Shown: positions 24,386 to 33,965, counted from the first letter of the stretch. The stretch: DNA of 64,000 nt from Nocardia brasiliensis NBRC 14402 (GCF_000308475.2 NZ_BAFT02000057.1:310001-374000); one strand, 5' to 3'. Translations and numbers: made by a program. The notes: generated by a model from the letters alone, not told the origin.

Positions 24386-25641
24386 ATGCACTCGATGCGA
24401 ACAACGAATCCGCTGCGGCGATGTCGCCGTGGCGGCTGGTGGAGTTCCGGCTGCTGCTCGGCGGGCAGTTGGTGTCGCTGTTCGGTGACCGAGTGCTGGC
24501 GTTGGTGCTCGGCATCTGGGTCAAGGAACTCACCGGCAGCTCGGCCCTGGCTGGGCTGGTGTTCTTTGCCTACGGACTCCCCGTCCTGGCCGCCCCGCTG
24601 ACCGGGTGGCTGGTCGACCGGTTCTCTCGCCGCACTGTCAGCATCACCGCCCAAGCCGCCGGCGCGGTCTACCTGTTGCCGCTGCTGCTGGTCGGCTCGG
24701 CAAGCCAGGTGTGGATCGTGTTCGCCGTCACCATCTGCTACGGCGCTGGCGGTGCGGTGTTCAACGCCGCCCGCGGCGCTCTGCTCGCCGACATGTTGCC
24801 TGCGCCGGTCCGCCCGCGCGCCAACGCGATCATCGTCAGCAGCGGCCAGGTGATGACGATCATCGGCCCGCTGATCGGTGCAGGCCTGTACTCCTGGCAC
24901 GGCGCCACCACCGTCATCCTCATCGACATCGCCAGCTTCGCGCTTTCCGCGGCGCTGCTGTGGTTTCTGCCCGAACCCGACCGCGAGGCTCCGCCCAGCC
25001 AGAATCTGTTCACCGAATCGCTTGCGGGCCTGCGGTTCCTGCTGTCCACAACTGTGATGCTGCGGACCTCCCTCGCGCTGGCGATCTTGTTTGCGGCGAT
25101 CGGTGTATTCGAGCCGGTCATCTTCCAGGTCGTTACCCTAGGGCTGGACAAGCCCGCCGCGTTCGTCAGCGTCCTGCTATTCACCCAAGGCATCGGCGCC
25201 GCGGTGCTGGGCGCGCTCACCGGCCGCCTCGTCGGCCGCCTGGGACCCCTGGCGGCGATGAAAATGGCCGCCGCTGGCTGCGCGGCATCCACCATCCTGT
25301 TCGCGGTCCCCTCGACACCGGTCGTCGTGTTCGCCTGCATCGCACTCGGTGGGGCGTTCGCGCTGCTGTCCGTCAGCGTCATGACCTACCTGCAGGACGT
25401 GGCACCGTCAGCGCAGCGTGGGCGGGTGATGGCTGCGGCGAACATGCTCATGATGCTGCCCCAAACCCTGTTCATCGCCATCGGTTCCGGGCTCGTCGCC
25501 GCCGCGCCCTTCCGGGCGATCATCCTCGGCATGACCTGCGCGGCCGCCGCGGCATTCCTTGTGGCCCCACGGCGGCAAAGCTTCGCGCCCTCGGACACCG
25601 ATCCAAGCCTGCAGCGTCCAGGTTCGGATGTCACCCACTGA
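24382..25641 (+). CDS. MFS transporter, probable exporter of the cluster product
   Basis: A 419-residue major facilitator with about 12 helices. The loop 2-3 motif is 'GWLVDRFSRRTVSITAQAAG', and 'NAARGALLADMLPAPVRPRA' is typical of the macrolide/enterobactin exporter (MFS-3) group. ATG 24382 overlaps the oxygenase stop, so ATP-grasp, oxygenase and exporter would be translated together. Export and self-protection for the peptide product are inferred. It is the last gene of the cluster; a decayed resolvase follows on the other strand. Confidence 0.87.
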   Translation: MNALDANNESAAAMSPWRLVEFRLLLGGQLVSLFGDRVLALVLGIWVKELTGSSALAGLVFFAYGLPVLAAPLTGWLVDRFSRRTVSITAQAAGAVYLLPLLLVGSASQVWIVFAVTICYGAGGAVFNAARGALLADMLPAPVRPRANAIIVSSGQVMTIIGPLIGAGLYSWHGATTVILIDIASFALSAALLWFLPEPDREAPPSQNLFTESLAGLRFLLSTTVMLRTSLALAILFAAIGVFEPVIFQVVTLGLDKPAAFVSVLLFTQGIGAAVLGALTGRLVGRLGPLAAMKMAAAGCAASTILFAVPSTPVVVFACIALGGAFALLSVSVMTYLQDVAPSAQRGRVMAAANMLMMLPQTLFIAIGSGLVAAAPFRAIILGMTCAAAAAFLVAPRRQSFAPSDTDPSLQRPGSDVTH

Positions 25642-25834
25642 GCATGAGCGGACCGGAGGCTGTCTGGTGGATCGCCTCCGCCCAAATCCCGCACCCCTGA
25701 ATACGAAACCCGAGCCCGCAGGCAGCTCCCACCATATTCATACCCATCAGCGCCACCGGATGGCGGATAGAACCCAACGAACGTTCGAGGCAACGTCGGA
25801 CGCTCGGGCGTCGGCCCGGTGTGGCCCCCCGGGG

Positions 25835-26199
25835 TCAGTGGTCACTGGGTCCGAGCTGGGCGGCGGTGACCTCTCCGTGGACGACGGCGAGGCTGACGCC
25901 GACGCCGCGGGAGATCTCACGCAGGGACTGGCCTTCGGTGCGGCCGGCGAGGATGGCGCGGCGTTGTCGTCGTCAACGACCCGGGGCCGCCCGCCAGTGC
26001 GGCCTTGGCGGCGCGCGGATTCCAGGCCGTCGCGGGTCTTGCGGGAGATGTCGCGGCGCCGGTCCTCGGCCAGCGCGAGTGCCAGGTCCAGGATCAGGCT
26101 GCGCTCGGTGTGCTCGCCCGTGGCGATGCCCTTGAGGATCTTTGTAGGCCATCCCGCTCGTCCATCAGGGCGGATCGGTAGGTCGTTCGGCAGGTCCAC
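25835..26199 (-). pseudogene. decayed Tn3-type resolvase/serine recombinase fragment
   Basis: The minus-strand frame from 26199 reads 'ERSLILDLALALAEDRRRDI', 'SRKTRDGLESARRQGRTGGR' and 'PRVVDDDNAA', the end of a resolvase catalytic domain and its linker. It then shifts frame near 25960. The other frame continues with the helix-turn-helix 'SLREISRGVGVSLAVVHGEV' to a stop at 25835. The catalytic Ser region is missing. This is a broken remnant that closes the RiPP-like cluster on its right side. Confidence 0.7.
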
Positions 26200-26329
26200 G
26201 CTGGGTTTGTAGAGGCGAGGTCCGAGTTAGATCCCCAGTTGCGATCACCTGGTGACAGCGACGGAACGGTGTGAGACTCTGATCCCACATCAGCAATGAA
26301 CTGGCTATTCGATTGCGGAGGGGGCAGTT

Positions 26330-27013
26330 GTGAGGCGTTCATGTGTGTCTAGTCGTTGGCAGCAACGACTAGGTCATCGAATTCCGTTGCGTGCTGGGAT
26401 GGCTGGCGTCGCGGTGCTTCTACTGATGGCGGGGGCGCAATCCGGGACCGCGGACCCTACCGCCAGCCCGCCGCCTCCATCATCGTCGTCAACGCCGCCG
26501 AGCAGCACACCGGCAACACCTTCGTCATCACCGGGAAAGACCCCGCTGCCGACTACCCGCGCGCCGCAACCGTCCTCGCCCACAACACCTTTACCCTCGC
26601 CGACGACGTCGGCGCCTGCAGTCACGACCACACCCCCGCCGTCGAACACCTCGCCGGCGAGCTCGGGGTGTACTCCGGGTACCCGGGTGCAGGCGCCGGA
26701 GAAGTGGGAGCCGACCAGCAATCCGCAGTCAACTGTGGTGCCAGGGCGGATGCGCTCGGACTGCCAGCAGATCCCGGACGGATTCACCAAGGCACAAGCT
26801 GATAAGGCCGAGACGATGGAGGCGGCGCTCGCGGCTCGCCCGCAGCAACGTACGGCGCGTGCCGCGGAGGGGTGCCAGGTGTATTGGCCTGCGCCGTATG
26901 AGGTGTGTGGCGCGATCCGCGACAAGTACAACGAACTGGGTGGCCCGAGCTCGTTTCTGCTGTATCCGACCTCCAACGAGCTGACCAACCCCGACGGGGT
27001 TGCACCACGATGA
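26330..27013 (+). CDS. secreted Ser/Thr/Pro-rich protein with one LGFP-like repeat, probably truncated
   Basis: A 227-residue exported protein. A basic N-terminus and the hydrophobic stretch 'AGMAGVAVLLLMAGAQSGTA' form a signal peptide. A low-complexity Ser/Thr/Pro linker of about 70 residues follows. A C-terminal segment reads 'YEVCGAIRDKYNELGGPSSF' and 'LLYPTSNELTNPDGV'. That is the LGFP repeat found in actinobacterial cell-wall proteins, normally present in several copies. Here the frame stops in the middle of the first linker between repeats, so the 3' end seems lost. GTG 26330 has GGAGGGGG upstream. It precedes the MmpL gene. Confidence 0.6.
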   Translation: MRRSCVSSRWQQRLGHRIPLRAGMAGVAVLLLMAGAQSGTADPTASPPPPSSSSTPPSSTPATPSSSPGKTPLPTTRAPQPSSPTTPLPSPTTSAPAVTTTPPPSNTSPASSGCTPGTRVQAPEKWEPTSNPQSTVVPGRMRSDCQQIPDGFTKAQADKAETMEAALAARPQQRTARAAEGCQVYWPAPYEVCGAIRDKYNELGGPSSFLLYPTSNELTNPDGVAPR

Positions 27014-27272
27014 ATGTGCGGTCTCGATCTTTCCGCTCTTGGGGGATCGTAACGGGTCGGTACGTTTGATTCGTAGTCACATCGAGCGGGGACGAGGTGA
27101 AGGGGTCCAATGATGACATCGGGTACTGGCGAACAATCGAGGGGATCGGCCCGGTGCGCAGATGAGCCGCCGATACCGCTGGCCGGTCTTCGACTGGATG
27201 TGATTCGGTTGTGCGCGTGCATGTTTGACACTCCCGTGACCGAGTGCGAGTCCAGACCGGAGGCGGCTTAGG

Positions 27273-29657
27273 TTGTTCACGTGGTGGGGGGATCTGGTTT
27301 ATCGGCTGCGGTTCGGGGTCATCGGTGTCGCGGTAGCGGGGCTGTTGGCGTTGGGTGCATACGGATTCGGGTTGGAGGATCATCTGGCCTCCGGTGGTCT
27401 GTTCGACCCCGGATCGGAGTCCTCGCAAGCCGGGCGACTAGCCGATGAGGCGTTCGGTCGCAACCATGACGTCGACGTGGCGCTGCTTTTTACCGCGCCG
27501 GAGGGTAAGACGGTCGATGATCCGGAGTTCGCCGGCACGGTCACCGATCATCTCAATAGCCTGCCGCGCGACTATCCCGACCAGATCACTGGGATCAACG
27601 CCGCGTATTGGCGGACCGAGACCGGCAAGGCCAGCGGCTCGGTCGCGGCGACCAAGGACCGCAGGCATGCGATCGCGTTGATCGCCATTCGCGGCGATAC
27701 CGACACCGAGATGGTGCGCAACTATCGCAAGGTGAAAGACGTCTTCGCTATCCCTGGTGTCGAGGTGCAGGTCAGCGGGATACAAGCGATCGCAGGAACT
27801 TTGAACGATCGGATGTCCGACGATATCCGCCGGATGGAAGTCATCGCGCTGCCTGCGGTGGGGTTGTTGCTGTTCTTCATCTTCGGCGGGATCGTCGCCG
27901 CAGCCTTGCCCTTGACCATCGGCGTCCTGACGATGATCGGCTCGATGGGCATCATGCGGATCTTCACCAACTTCACCGAGGTCAACTCCTTCGTATCCTC
28001 GGTCGTGACGCTGATCGGGCTGGGTCTCGCGATCGACTACGGGCTGTTCATCGTGAGCAGATTCCGCGAAGAGATCGCCGAAGGCTATGACACGAGCGCA
28101 GCGGTCCGCCGCTCGGTGATGACCGCGGGCCGCACCGTGGTGTTCTCGGCGACGATGATCATCGCCAGCCTCGGCGGCATGCTGCTGTTCCCCCAGGGCT
28201 TCCTCAAATCCATGGCCTACGGCGCTATCACCACAGTGACACTGGCCGCGCTCACCGCAATCACCGTGCTGCCCGCGATCCTCGCTGTCCTCGGTAAACG
28301 AGTAGACGCATTGGGGCTCAAACGGTTCCGCAGGACCAAGACCGCCGAGGAGATCGAGAACAGCTTCTGGGGCCGTATGACGGTCTGGGTGATGAAGCAC
28401 CCGATAAAGATCACCATCTCGATCTGCATCGCACTGGTTCTGCTGATCCTGCCGGTGCAGAATCTGCTCTTCGGTGGGCTCAGCGAAAAGTATCTGCCCC
28501 CTGACGATGAGGTCCGCCAGGCCAAAGAACAGATCGATACCTACTTCCCGATGCGCAGATCCGACCCGCTCGAGCTCGTCTTCGTCTCCGGTGACAGCAA
28601 CGCGGTGGGGGCAGCGTGGAAACAAGCCAACCAAGCGCCCGGGCTCACCACCCCCTTCGAAGTACCGTCACGCGCCAACGATCGACCTGAGGTCTACCGC
28701 ACCAAAGCAAGCGTGGTCGACATCAACGACGCAGGCAAGACGATCGACTACCTACGGTCCCTCGAACTGCCGGACGGGGTGAGGATGCTGGTCGGAGGGC
28801 TGCCCGCGATGCAGAAAGACAGCATCGATGCCCTGCTGGTTCGCATACCGTTCATGGTGGTGCTCGTCCTATTCGTCACCACCCTGTTGATGTTCCTGAC
28901 TTTCGGCTCCCTGGTGCTCCCTATCAAGGCTGCTTTGATGAGCGCGCTCGGATTGGGTTCGACGCTGGGCATTTTGACCTGGATCTTCATCGACGGGCAC
29001 GGCGCAGGACTGCTCAACTTCACCCCGCAACCGATCATGGCACCAGTACTGGTACTGATCATCGCGATCATCTACGGCTTGTCCACCGACTACGAGGTCT
29101 TCCTGCTGTCGAGAATGGTCGAAGCACGAGCACAAGGCGCTTCCACCACCGAGGCGGTGCGCATCGGGACCGCCCATACCGGGCGCATCATCACCGCAGC
29201 CGCGCTGATCCTGCTCGTCGTGACCGGTGCGTTCGCATTCTCCGATCTGGTGATGATGCAGTACATGGCCTACGGCATGATCGCCGCACTGTTCATCGAC
29301 GCCACCATCCTGCGCATGCTGCTCGTGCCGGCCACGATGAAGCTGCTCGGCGACGACTGCTGGTGGGCACCTCCCTGGCTGAAGAAGATCCAACAGAAGA
29401 TCGGCCTCGGTGAACCCATCCTCGAACACGAACATCCCGGCGGCGAAGTCGTCGACCTGGTCGAAACCACCCCCATCACCGATCCAGTCACCGAACAACT
29501 CACCACAGTCGGCGACGTGCGACCAACGATGAGTAAACCGATCTCCCACAACTCTCTACCGAGGATCGGACAACCTCGTGGGCACCGACTCCCGCGGCCA
29601 CCTCGAACCTTTCACACCGACGACTCCGAAGCACCCACTCGCCCGATCGGCAAATGA
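27273..29657 (+). CDS. MmpL family RND transporter
   Basis: A 794-residue RND-type transporter of the MmpL group, which export lipids across the inner membrane of mycolic-acid bacteria. There are two halves, each with a periplasmic loop and a helix bundle. Both proton-relay Asp-Tyr pairs known from MmpL3 are present: 'LGLAIDYGLFIVSRFREE' and 'YGLSTDYEVFLLSRMVEA'. The cytosolic tail of about 90 residues is rich in Pro, Thr and Arg. The TTG start 27273 has GGAGG nine bases upstream. The lipid substrate is unknown, and no lipid synthesis genes are adjacent. Confidence 0.88.
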   Translation: MFTWWGDLVYRLRFGVIGVAVAGLLALGAYGFGLEDHLASGGLFDPGSESSQAGRLADEAFGRNHDVDVALLFTAPEGKTVDDPEFAGTVTDHLNSLPRDYPDQITGINAAYWRTETGKASGSVAATKDRRHAIALIAIRGDTDTEMVRNYRKVKDVFAIPGVEVQVSGIQAIAGTLNDRMSDDIRRMEVIALPAVGLLLFFIFGGIVAAALPLTIGVLTMIGSMGIMRIFTNFTEVNSFVSSVVTLIGLGLAIDYGLFIVSRFREEIAEGYDTSAAVRRSVMTAGRTVVFSATMIIASLGGMLLFPQGFLKSMAYGAITTVTLAALTAITVLPAILAVLGKRVDALGLKRFRRTKTAEEIENSFWGRMTVWVMKHPIKITISICIALVLLILPVQNLLFGGLSEKYLPPDDEVRQAKEQIDTYFPMRRSDPLELVFVSGDSNAVGAAWKQANQAPGLTTPFEVPSRANDRPEVYRTKASVVDINDAGKTIDYLRSLELPDGVRMLVGGLPAMQKDSIDALLVRIPFMVVLVLFVTTLLMFLTFGSLVLPIKAALMSALGLGSTLGILTWIFIDGHGAGLLNFTPQPIMAPVLVLIIAIIYGLSTDYEVFLLSRMVEARAQGASTTEAVRIGTAHTGRIITAAALILLVVTGAFAFSDLVMMQYMAYGMIAALFIDATILRMLLVPATMKLLGDDCWWAPPWLKKIQQKIGLGEPILEHEHPGGEVVDLVETTPITDPVTEQLTTVGDVRPTMSKPISHNSLPRIGQPRGHRLPRPPRTFHTDDSEAPTRPIGK

Positions 29658-29970
29658 CCCCCGGACACCGGCAGGCCTGCGGCGCTGCGGCACAACATCT
29701 TTCGTCGCGAAAAGTGCGCCAGATCCTGAAACCACCGGCACCACACCTGTTGCGATCTGCTGCGGGACTGCCTCGACTAGTGGTGGTCGAGGCGTCGGGA
29801 CTGTTGTCCGTGTATTCGTATAGTGGCCGAGGTCGGCGGCGTCGCTCACATCGGGCTTCTTCGACCGAAACCCGGCACTCGACCTCGCAGCGCCGATCCG
29901 ATGAACCCGATGCGGGCCGAGGCGGGTGGATGCAGGGCGGCGGCGCGGGTGTATGACCATAGCCGTCAAC
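29658..29970. other. intergenic region after the MmpL gene
   Basis: These 313 bases lie between convergent genes. Short open frames exist but lack start signals and recognisable content. I see no clear terminator or repeat. Confidence 0.5.
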
Positions 29971-30633
29971 TCATGCTGCCGCGCTCATGCGAATCGCCGT
30001 GGTGGCTTCCCGCGCTGCCTGGCACACCGACTTGCCCCGCATCCGTGCGGTGCGTAGGCCTGGAGCGATCGATCCCAGGATGTACGCGCTGCCGATGATG
30101 AGTTCGTCGAATAGCCTGCTGCCGGGGACTTTTCGGCCTTGACGGCGGCGGATGAGGGCCTCGAGGGTGTTGCCTGCCAGATTCGACAACGTAGTCGTGC
30201 GGATAACGGTGTCCAGGTCGCGGCGTTGCTGATCGGTGAACCGGGTCGCCAGGGTTCGTTCGAGATGCTCGCCCGCGGTGCCGAGCCCGGCCTCGGCGCG
30301 ACTCTGCGCCCACATGACGGCGATCGCGTGGTCTTCGTCGATGGTGTCGGGATCCATGCCCGCGAACTCGGCCAGTTCACGGATTCCGGTTCCGGCGGCC
30401 AGGGCGGTCTCTTGATGAATGTAGGTGCAGAAGGCGCAGGCGTTGGCTGTGGACACTGCCAGCATCACCTCTTCACACAACTGTGGGTCCAGGCGTTGCT
30501 CGCCGAAGATCGCGCGTGCGTCGGCGCGGCGGCTGAGCAGAACCCGTACGTCGGCGAGGAGTCGAGGCAGGGTGTAGAAGCGTTTGCGGAATACCGCCGG
30601 GCCCGGCGTGAGCTGTTTGTTCGACGAAGACAT
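29971..30633 (-). CDS. carboxymuconolactone decarboxylase/AhpD-like protein
   Basis: A 220-residue helical protein with the AhpD redox motif 'ANACAFCTYIHQETA': C-x-x-C followed by His, as in alkylhydroperoxidase partner proteins. That suggests a thiol peroxidase-like activity. ATG 30633 is preceded by AAGGAGAA on the minus strand, which decides the start; the frame continues upstream without such a site. It lies 32 bases after the amidase stop, on the same strand, so the two probably form one transcript. Confidence 0.82.
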   Translation of the reverse strand: MSSSNKQLTPGPAVFRKRFYTLPRLLADVRVLLSRRADARAIFGEQRLDPQLCEEVMLAVSTANACAFCTYIHQETALAAGTGIRELAEFAGMDPDTIDEDHAIAVMWAQSRAEAGLGTAGEHLERTLATRFTDQQRRDLDTVIRTTTLSNLAGNTLEALIRRRQGRKVPGSRLFDELIIGSAYILGSIAPGLRTARMRGKSVCQAAREATTAIRMSAAA

Positions 30634-30665
30634 CCGATTCTCCTTGTGCTGGTTGCTCGGTGATG

Positions 30666-32177
30666 TCACCTGGCAGATGCTGCGGGTGTGTCGAGTACGG
30701 GCTCCGGCGGTTCGAGATGCGCCCAGGGACTTGCGATTTCCAGTTGGGCGGCGAGTTGCAGGAGTAGGTATTCGCTACCGGGGCCGCCGATGAGTTGGGT
30801 GCCGAGCGGGAGCCCGTCGGGGGTGCGGTAGAGGGGGACGTTCATGGCGGGCCGGCCGGTGATATTGGCCAACTGGGTGAACGGGACGACCGCGAGGTTG
30901 GCGATCACGTGGTCGCGGAAGATCTTGTTGTGGGTGATCGGGCGGCCGGCGCCGACTGTCAGCAGTGGGGCGGCGATGAGCTTGAGCGCTGGCGGGGTCT
31001 CGAGTTGGCCGATCCGTGGTGCGGGTTCGGCGACGGTGGGGGTGAGGAGCAGGTCGTATTTCTCGTGGAAATCGGCGAGGGCTCGGGTGTAGTCGTTCCA
31101 GCGTTCGTAGGCGGCGACCAGCTCGTGGGCCGGGGTGGTTCGCCCGGCGGCGGCCAATACGCGTGTGTCGAAGGCGAAGTCTCGTTCGGCCGCGCCGGTG
31201 CGCCGGCGAATCTGGGCGACATCGGCGGCGACGTGTGCGCTCCAGATCGTGGTGAAGTCGGCCGCCAGCGCTCGGCCGTCGAATTCGGGTGCCGTGTAGT
31301 CGATGTGGTGCCCCAGTGATTCCAGCAGGGCTGCGGTGTGTTCGGTCGCGCGTACCGCTTCGCTGTGCACCGTGGTGCCGATCGGGGATTCGGATGCGAC
31401 GCCGATGCGCAGTCGGCGGGGTGGTTCGGTCACCGCGTCGGCGAAGACACAGCCGGGGCCGTCGTGGCGGTACCGGGCACCGGGATCCGGTCCGGCGAGA
31501 ATGTCGAGCATGGCGGCGGTGTCGCGGACGCTGCGGGACAGGACTCCCTCGGTCGCGAGGCCGTGCAGGTAATCGCCTCCCTTGGTACCGCACGGCAGCA
31601 GCCCGCGGCCGGGTTTGAGCCCGAACAGTCCGGTCCAGGCGGCCGGGATCCGGATCGAGCCGCCGCCGTCGTTGCCGCCTGCTACGGGCACGATGCCCGC
31701 GGCTACCGCGGTGGCCGAGCCACCCGACGAGCCGCCGGGAGAGCGGTGCAGGTCCCACGGGTTGCGGGTGGCGCCGTAGGCCGAGGTCTCGGTGACGGGC
31801 TTGATCCCTAGCTCGGGAACGGTGGTCTTGCCGAAGATCACCAGTCCGGCCTCGATCCAGCGGCGCACCATGATGCTGTGGTTGCCGGCCGGAAATTTCT
31901 GTAGCGCGCGGGTTCCCGAAGCCGTCGGATAGCCGGCGTAATCCTGCGACAAATCTTTGATGAGGAACGGGACCCCGGCGAAAGCGCCCTCGATCGGATT
32001 CGCCGCGGTAGCACGGCCGACCTCGGCCATGAGCAGGCTCACCGCGTTCAGGGCCGGGTCGACCTGTTCACAGCGGGCGAGTGCGGCCGCGAGTAGATCC
32101 GTGGGGTGGAGCTGTTTGTCGGCGACGAGGTGCGCGAGGCCGATCGCGTCGTGGGCTCGATATTCGTCGTACCGCAT
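30666..32177 (-). CDS. amidase signature family hydrolase
   Basis: A 503-residue amidase with a complete Ser-cisSer-Lys triad. Lys is in 'GVPFLIKDLSQDYAGYP'; the two Ser are in 'SPGGSSGGSATAVAAGIVPV' and 'GNDGGGSIRIPAAWTGLFGL'. These enzymes hydrolyse carboxamides of very varied structure. The start ATG 32177 has TAGGAGCG upstream. It is divergent from a TetR regulator with a perfect 18-base inverted repeat between them and is followed by the AhpD-like gene, suggesting a small inducible detoxification or catabolic unit. Confidence 0.93.
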   Translation of the reverse strand: MRYDEYRAHDAIGLAHLVADKQLHPTDLLAAALARCEQVDPALNAVSLLMAEVGRATAANPIEGAFAGVPFLIKDLSQDYAGYPTASGTRALQKFPAGNHSIMVRRWIEAGLVIFGKTTVPELGIKPVTETSAYGATRNPWDLHRSPGGSSGGSATAVAAGIVPVAGGNDGGGSIRIPAAWTGLFGLKPGRGLLPCGTKGGDYLHGLATEGVLSRSVRDTAAMLDILAGPDPGARYRHDGPGCVFADAVTEPPRRLRIGVASESPIGTTVHSEAVRATEHTAALLESLGHHIDYTAPEFDGRALAADFTTIWSAHVAADVAQIRRRTGAAERDFAFDTRVLAAAGRTTPAHELVAAYERWNDYTRALADFHEKYDLLLTPTVAEPAPRIGQLETPPALKLIAAPLLTVGAGRPITHNKIFRDHVIANLAVVPFTQLANITGRPAMNVPLYRTPDGLPLGTQLIGGPGSEYLLLQLAAQLEIASPWAHLEPPEPVLDTPAASAR

Positions 32178-32226
32178 AGGCGCTCCTAGAGCGTGATCAG
32201 CAGGTAGCTCGACGATAGCAGGTCCA

Positions 32227-32244
32227 GTCGGTTACGCAACCGAC
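32227..32244. promoter_or_regulatory. candidate TetR operator between amidase and TetR genes
   Basis: GTCGGTT-ACGC-AACCGAC is a perfect inverted repeat with 7-base arms. It is centred in the 116 bases between the divergent amidase and TetR genes, the standard place for a TetR-type operator that controls both. The match to a known site was not tested. Confidence 0.6.
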
Positions 32245-32293
32245 CGGTCCGCCTATCCGGGAATCGGCGGTTGACCAGCTACGATGACTGGCG

Positions 32294-32899
32294 ATGAGCG
32301 AACCTCGAATCGACGGCCGCAAGCTCCGCTACCAGCATCGTCGTCCCGAGTTGCTGACTGCGGCGACGGAGTATGTGCTCGACCACGGTGTCGCAGATCT
32401 GTCGTTGCGCCCGCTGGCGACCGCGCTTGGGGTCAGTCATGGGACGCTGATCCGGCACTTTCAGACGAAAGAGGCGCTCATCGCCGAAGTGCTGGGCTGC
32501 ATTCGGGCGGATTTCGAAACGCGCTTGCTCTCAGTGGAACTGAGCGGCGATGCGTCGGGAATCGAGGTGCTGCGCGGGATCTGGCGCCGCCTGTGCCAGC
32601 CGCGGGAGATGCGGCAATTCCGGGTGCTGTTCGAATTGGCTGCCGCCGTGGGCTATTCGGACACTCGCGACACCACCTTGCCCGAGACGCTGATCACGAA
32701 CTGGATCACGCTCATCGCGCAACCCCTGATCCGTTTCGGATGTCCCCCCGAAATCGCGCCTGAACTTGCGACATTCGTGCTGGCCCAGATTCGCGGGTTA
32801 CAGATCGACCTGATGACCACCGGCGACCGCGACCGGGCGGACGGAGCCTTCGAGTTGATGCTCGCCCTGATCGAACACGCACGCGTCGACTTGATCTGA
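32294..32899 (+). CDS. TetR family transcriptional regulator
   Basis: A 201-residue regulator. The N-terminal DNA-binding domain shows 'LLTAATEYVLDHGVADLSLR' then 'PLATALGVSHGTLIRHFQTK' and 'EALIAEVLG', a clear TetR helix-turn-helix. The C-terminal ligand-binding part is helical and unspecific. It is divergent from the amidase gene and probably represses that operon and itself through the repeat at 32227-32244. Confidence 0.92.
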   Translation: MSEPRIDGRKLRYQHRRPELLTAATEYVLDHGVADLSLRPLATALGVSHGTLIRHFQTKEALIAEVLGCIRADFETRLLSVELSGDASGIEVLRGIWRRLCQPREMRQFRVLFELAAAVGYSDTRDTTLPETLITNWITLIAQPLIRFGCPPEIAPELATFVLAQIRGLQIDLMTTGDRDRADGAFELMLALIEHARVDLI

Positions 32900-33330
32900 C
32901 CCACGCCCGGTAACGATCGGCTTAACGGCGGTGGACCGTTCGTGACGTCTGCCTCAAAGACCTTGACCGGGGTTGCCGGCGTTTCGACGAATCCCCACCC
33001 GCAGAACGCGAACTGCTCGCCAAGCAATGCGAGAACGCGTTCCAATCCTGCTGGTCGGGTTCTCCGAATGGCAACGCGACGATCCGTCACGATGACTGCT
33101 GACAAACCCGGCCGTGTGGCGGGCCGGTTGGGTACTGCCGTACCGGAATCAGACTGGTGCAGTGAGGTCGCGATTCGCGGTGCTGGGGGCACCGAGCAGA
33201 TGCTCACCGTGTGTGTCTGCAGCGCTCCGTTGTCGTTTCTGGGTTCGCGCGGGTAAGCGATAGCGGCTCGGTCGGCCAAGGCACTTCGTGGGCGTGTACT
33301 CCACCGTCGCGCGCATGCCGGTGCGCGGCC
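32900..33330. other. region with no confident gene
   Basis: This 431-base stretch lies between the TetR gene and a convergent SUKH-type gene. A plus-strand frame around 32950-33090 has protein-like composition ('ERELLAKQCENAFQSCW') but no start, and a minus-strand frame overlaps it. It may be a gene remnant; I do not call it. Confidence 0.4.
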
Positions 33331-33897
33331 TCAACGTTGTTCCCTTTCCAGCCTGTGCAGGTAGCGCAGCGAACGGCCTCGCATATCGGTGCTGAGGGGG
33401 TAGAGGTCGTGCTCGTCGAGGATCAGCCTGCGGAGGAATTCGACCATGTTGCAGGGGAAGAGGGTGAAGCTTGTGTCGGTGTGCCGCCCGCAGACCAGAA
33501 CCGGCCACCGGTCGGGGTCGGGGTCGGTCGTCAGCCAGCACAGGATATCGGGACCCGATGTGACACCCCAGGCGAGAATGTCCTGCGGGTCGATGTCGAG
33601 GCCATCCTGGCCGCCCAGCATTTCCCAAGTGTCACGGGCGTTCTCGGTCTCGGCCTCGAATGTTTGATCGTCCAGAAATCGGCTCTTCTTGGGCAAAGGC
33701 ATGAGGATAGCCAGACCGGCGAACTCGTCGGCAGTGACGAGCTCGCCGGCGCCATAGACGGACATGAACGCCATATAGTCACCTGGGAACCGTGTGCCCC
33801 ATCGCAACTCAGCGGCAGACCAGTCGATCTCCTCGTCCGCACCTAGACCTCGCGGCAGGATTTTTGTGAGTGCGACGATGTCCTTCTGGTCTTCCAC
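33331..33897 (-). CDS. SMI1/KNR4 (SUKH) family protein, orphan immunity-like
   Basis: A 188-residue protein with the SUKH pattern: 'IDWSAAELRWGTRFPGDYMA' followed by 'FMSVYGAGEL', then 'LAWGVTSGPDILCWLTTDPD' and a C-terminal 'FTLFPCNMVEFLRRLIL'. SUKH proteins commonly neutralise nuclease and other polymorphic toxins. No toxin gene adjoins it, so it would be an orphan immunity gene protecting against toxins of relatives. GTG 33897 is my chosen start; the frame extends to 34011 without a good site. Confidence 0.75.
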   Translation of the reverse strand: MEDQKDIVALTKILPRGLGADEEIDWSAAELRWGTRFPGDYMAFMSVYGAGELVTADEFAGLAILMPLPKKSRFLDDQTFEAETENARDTWEMLGGQDGLDIDPQDILAWGVTSGPDILCWLTTDPDPDRWPVLVCGRHTDTSFTLFPCNMVEFLRRLILDEHDLYPLSTDMRGRSLRYLHRLEREQR

Positions 33898-33965
33898 GGC
33901 AATCCGTTCGTCGAAACAGTGTTGGGTGCCAGGTGAGCTCGCGTACGACGGCCGCGTGGCAGGTG

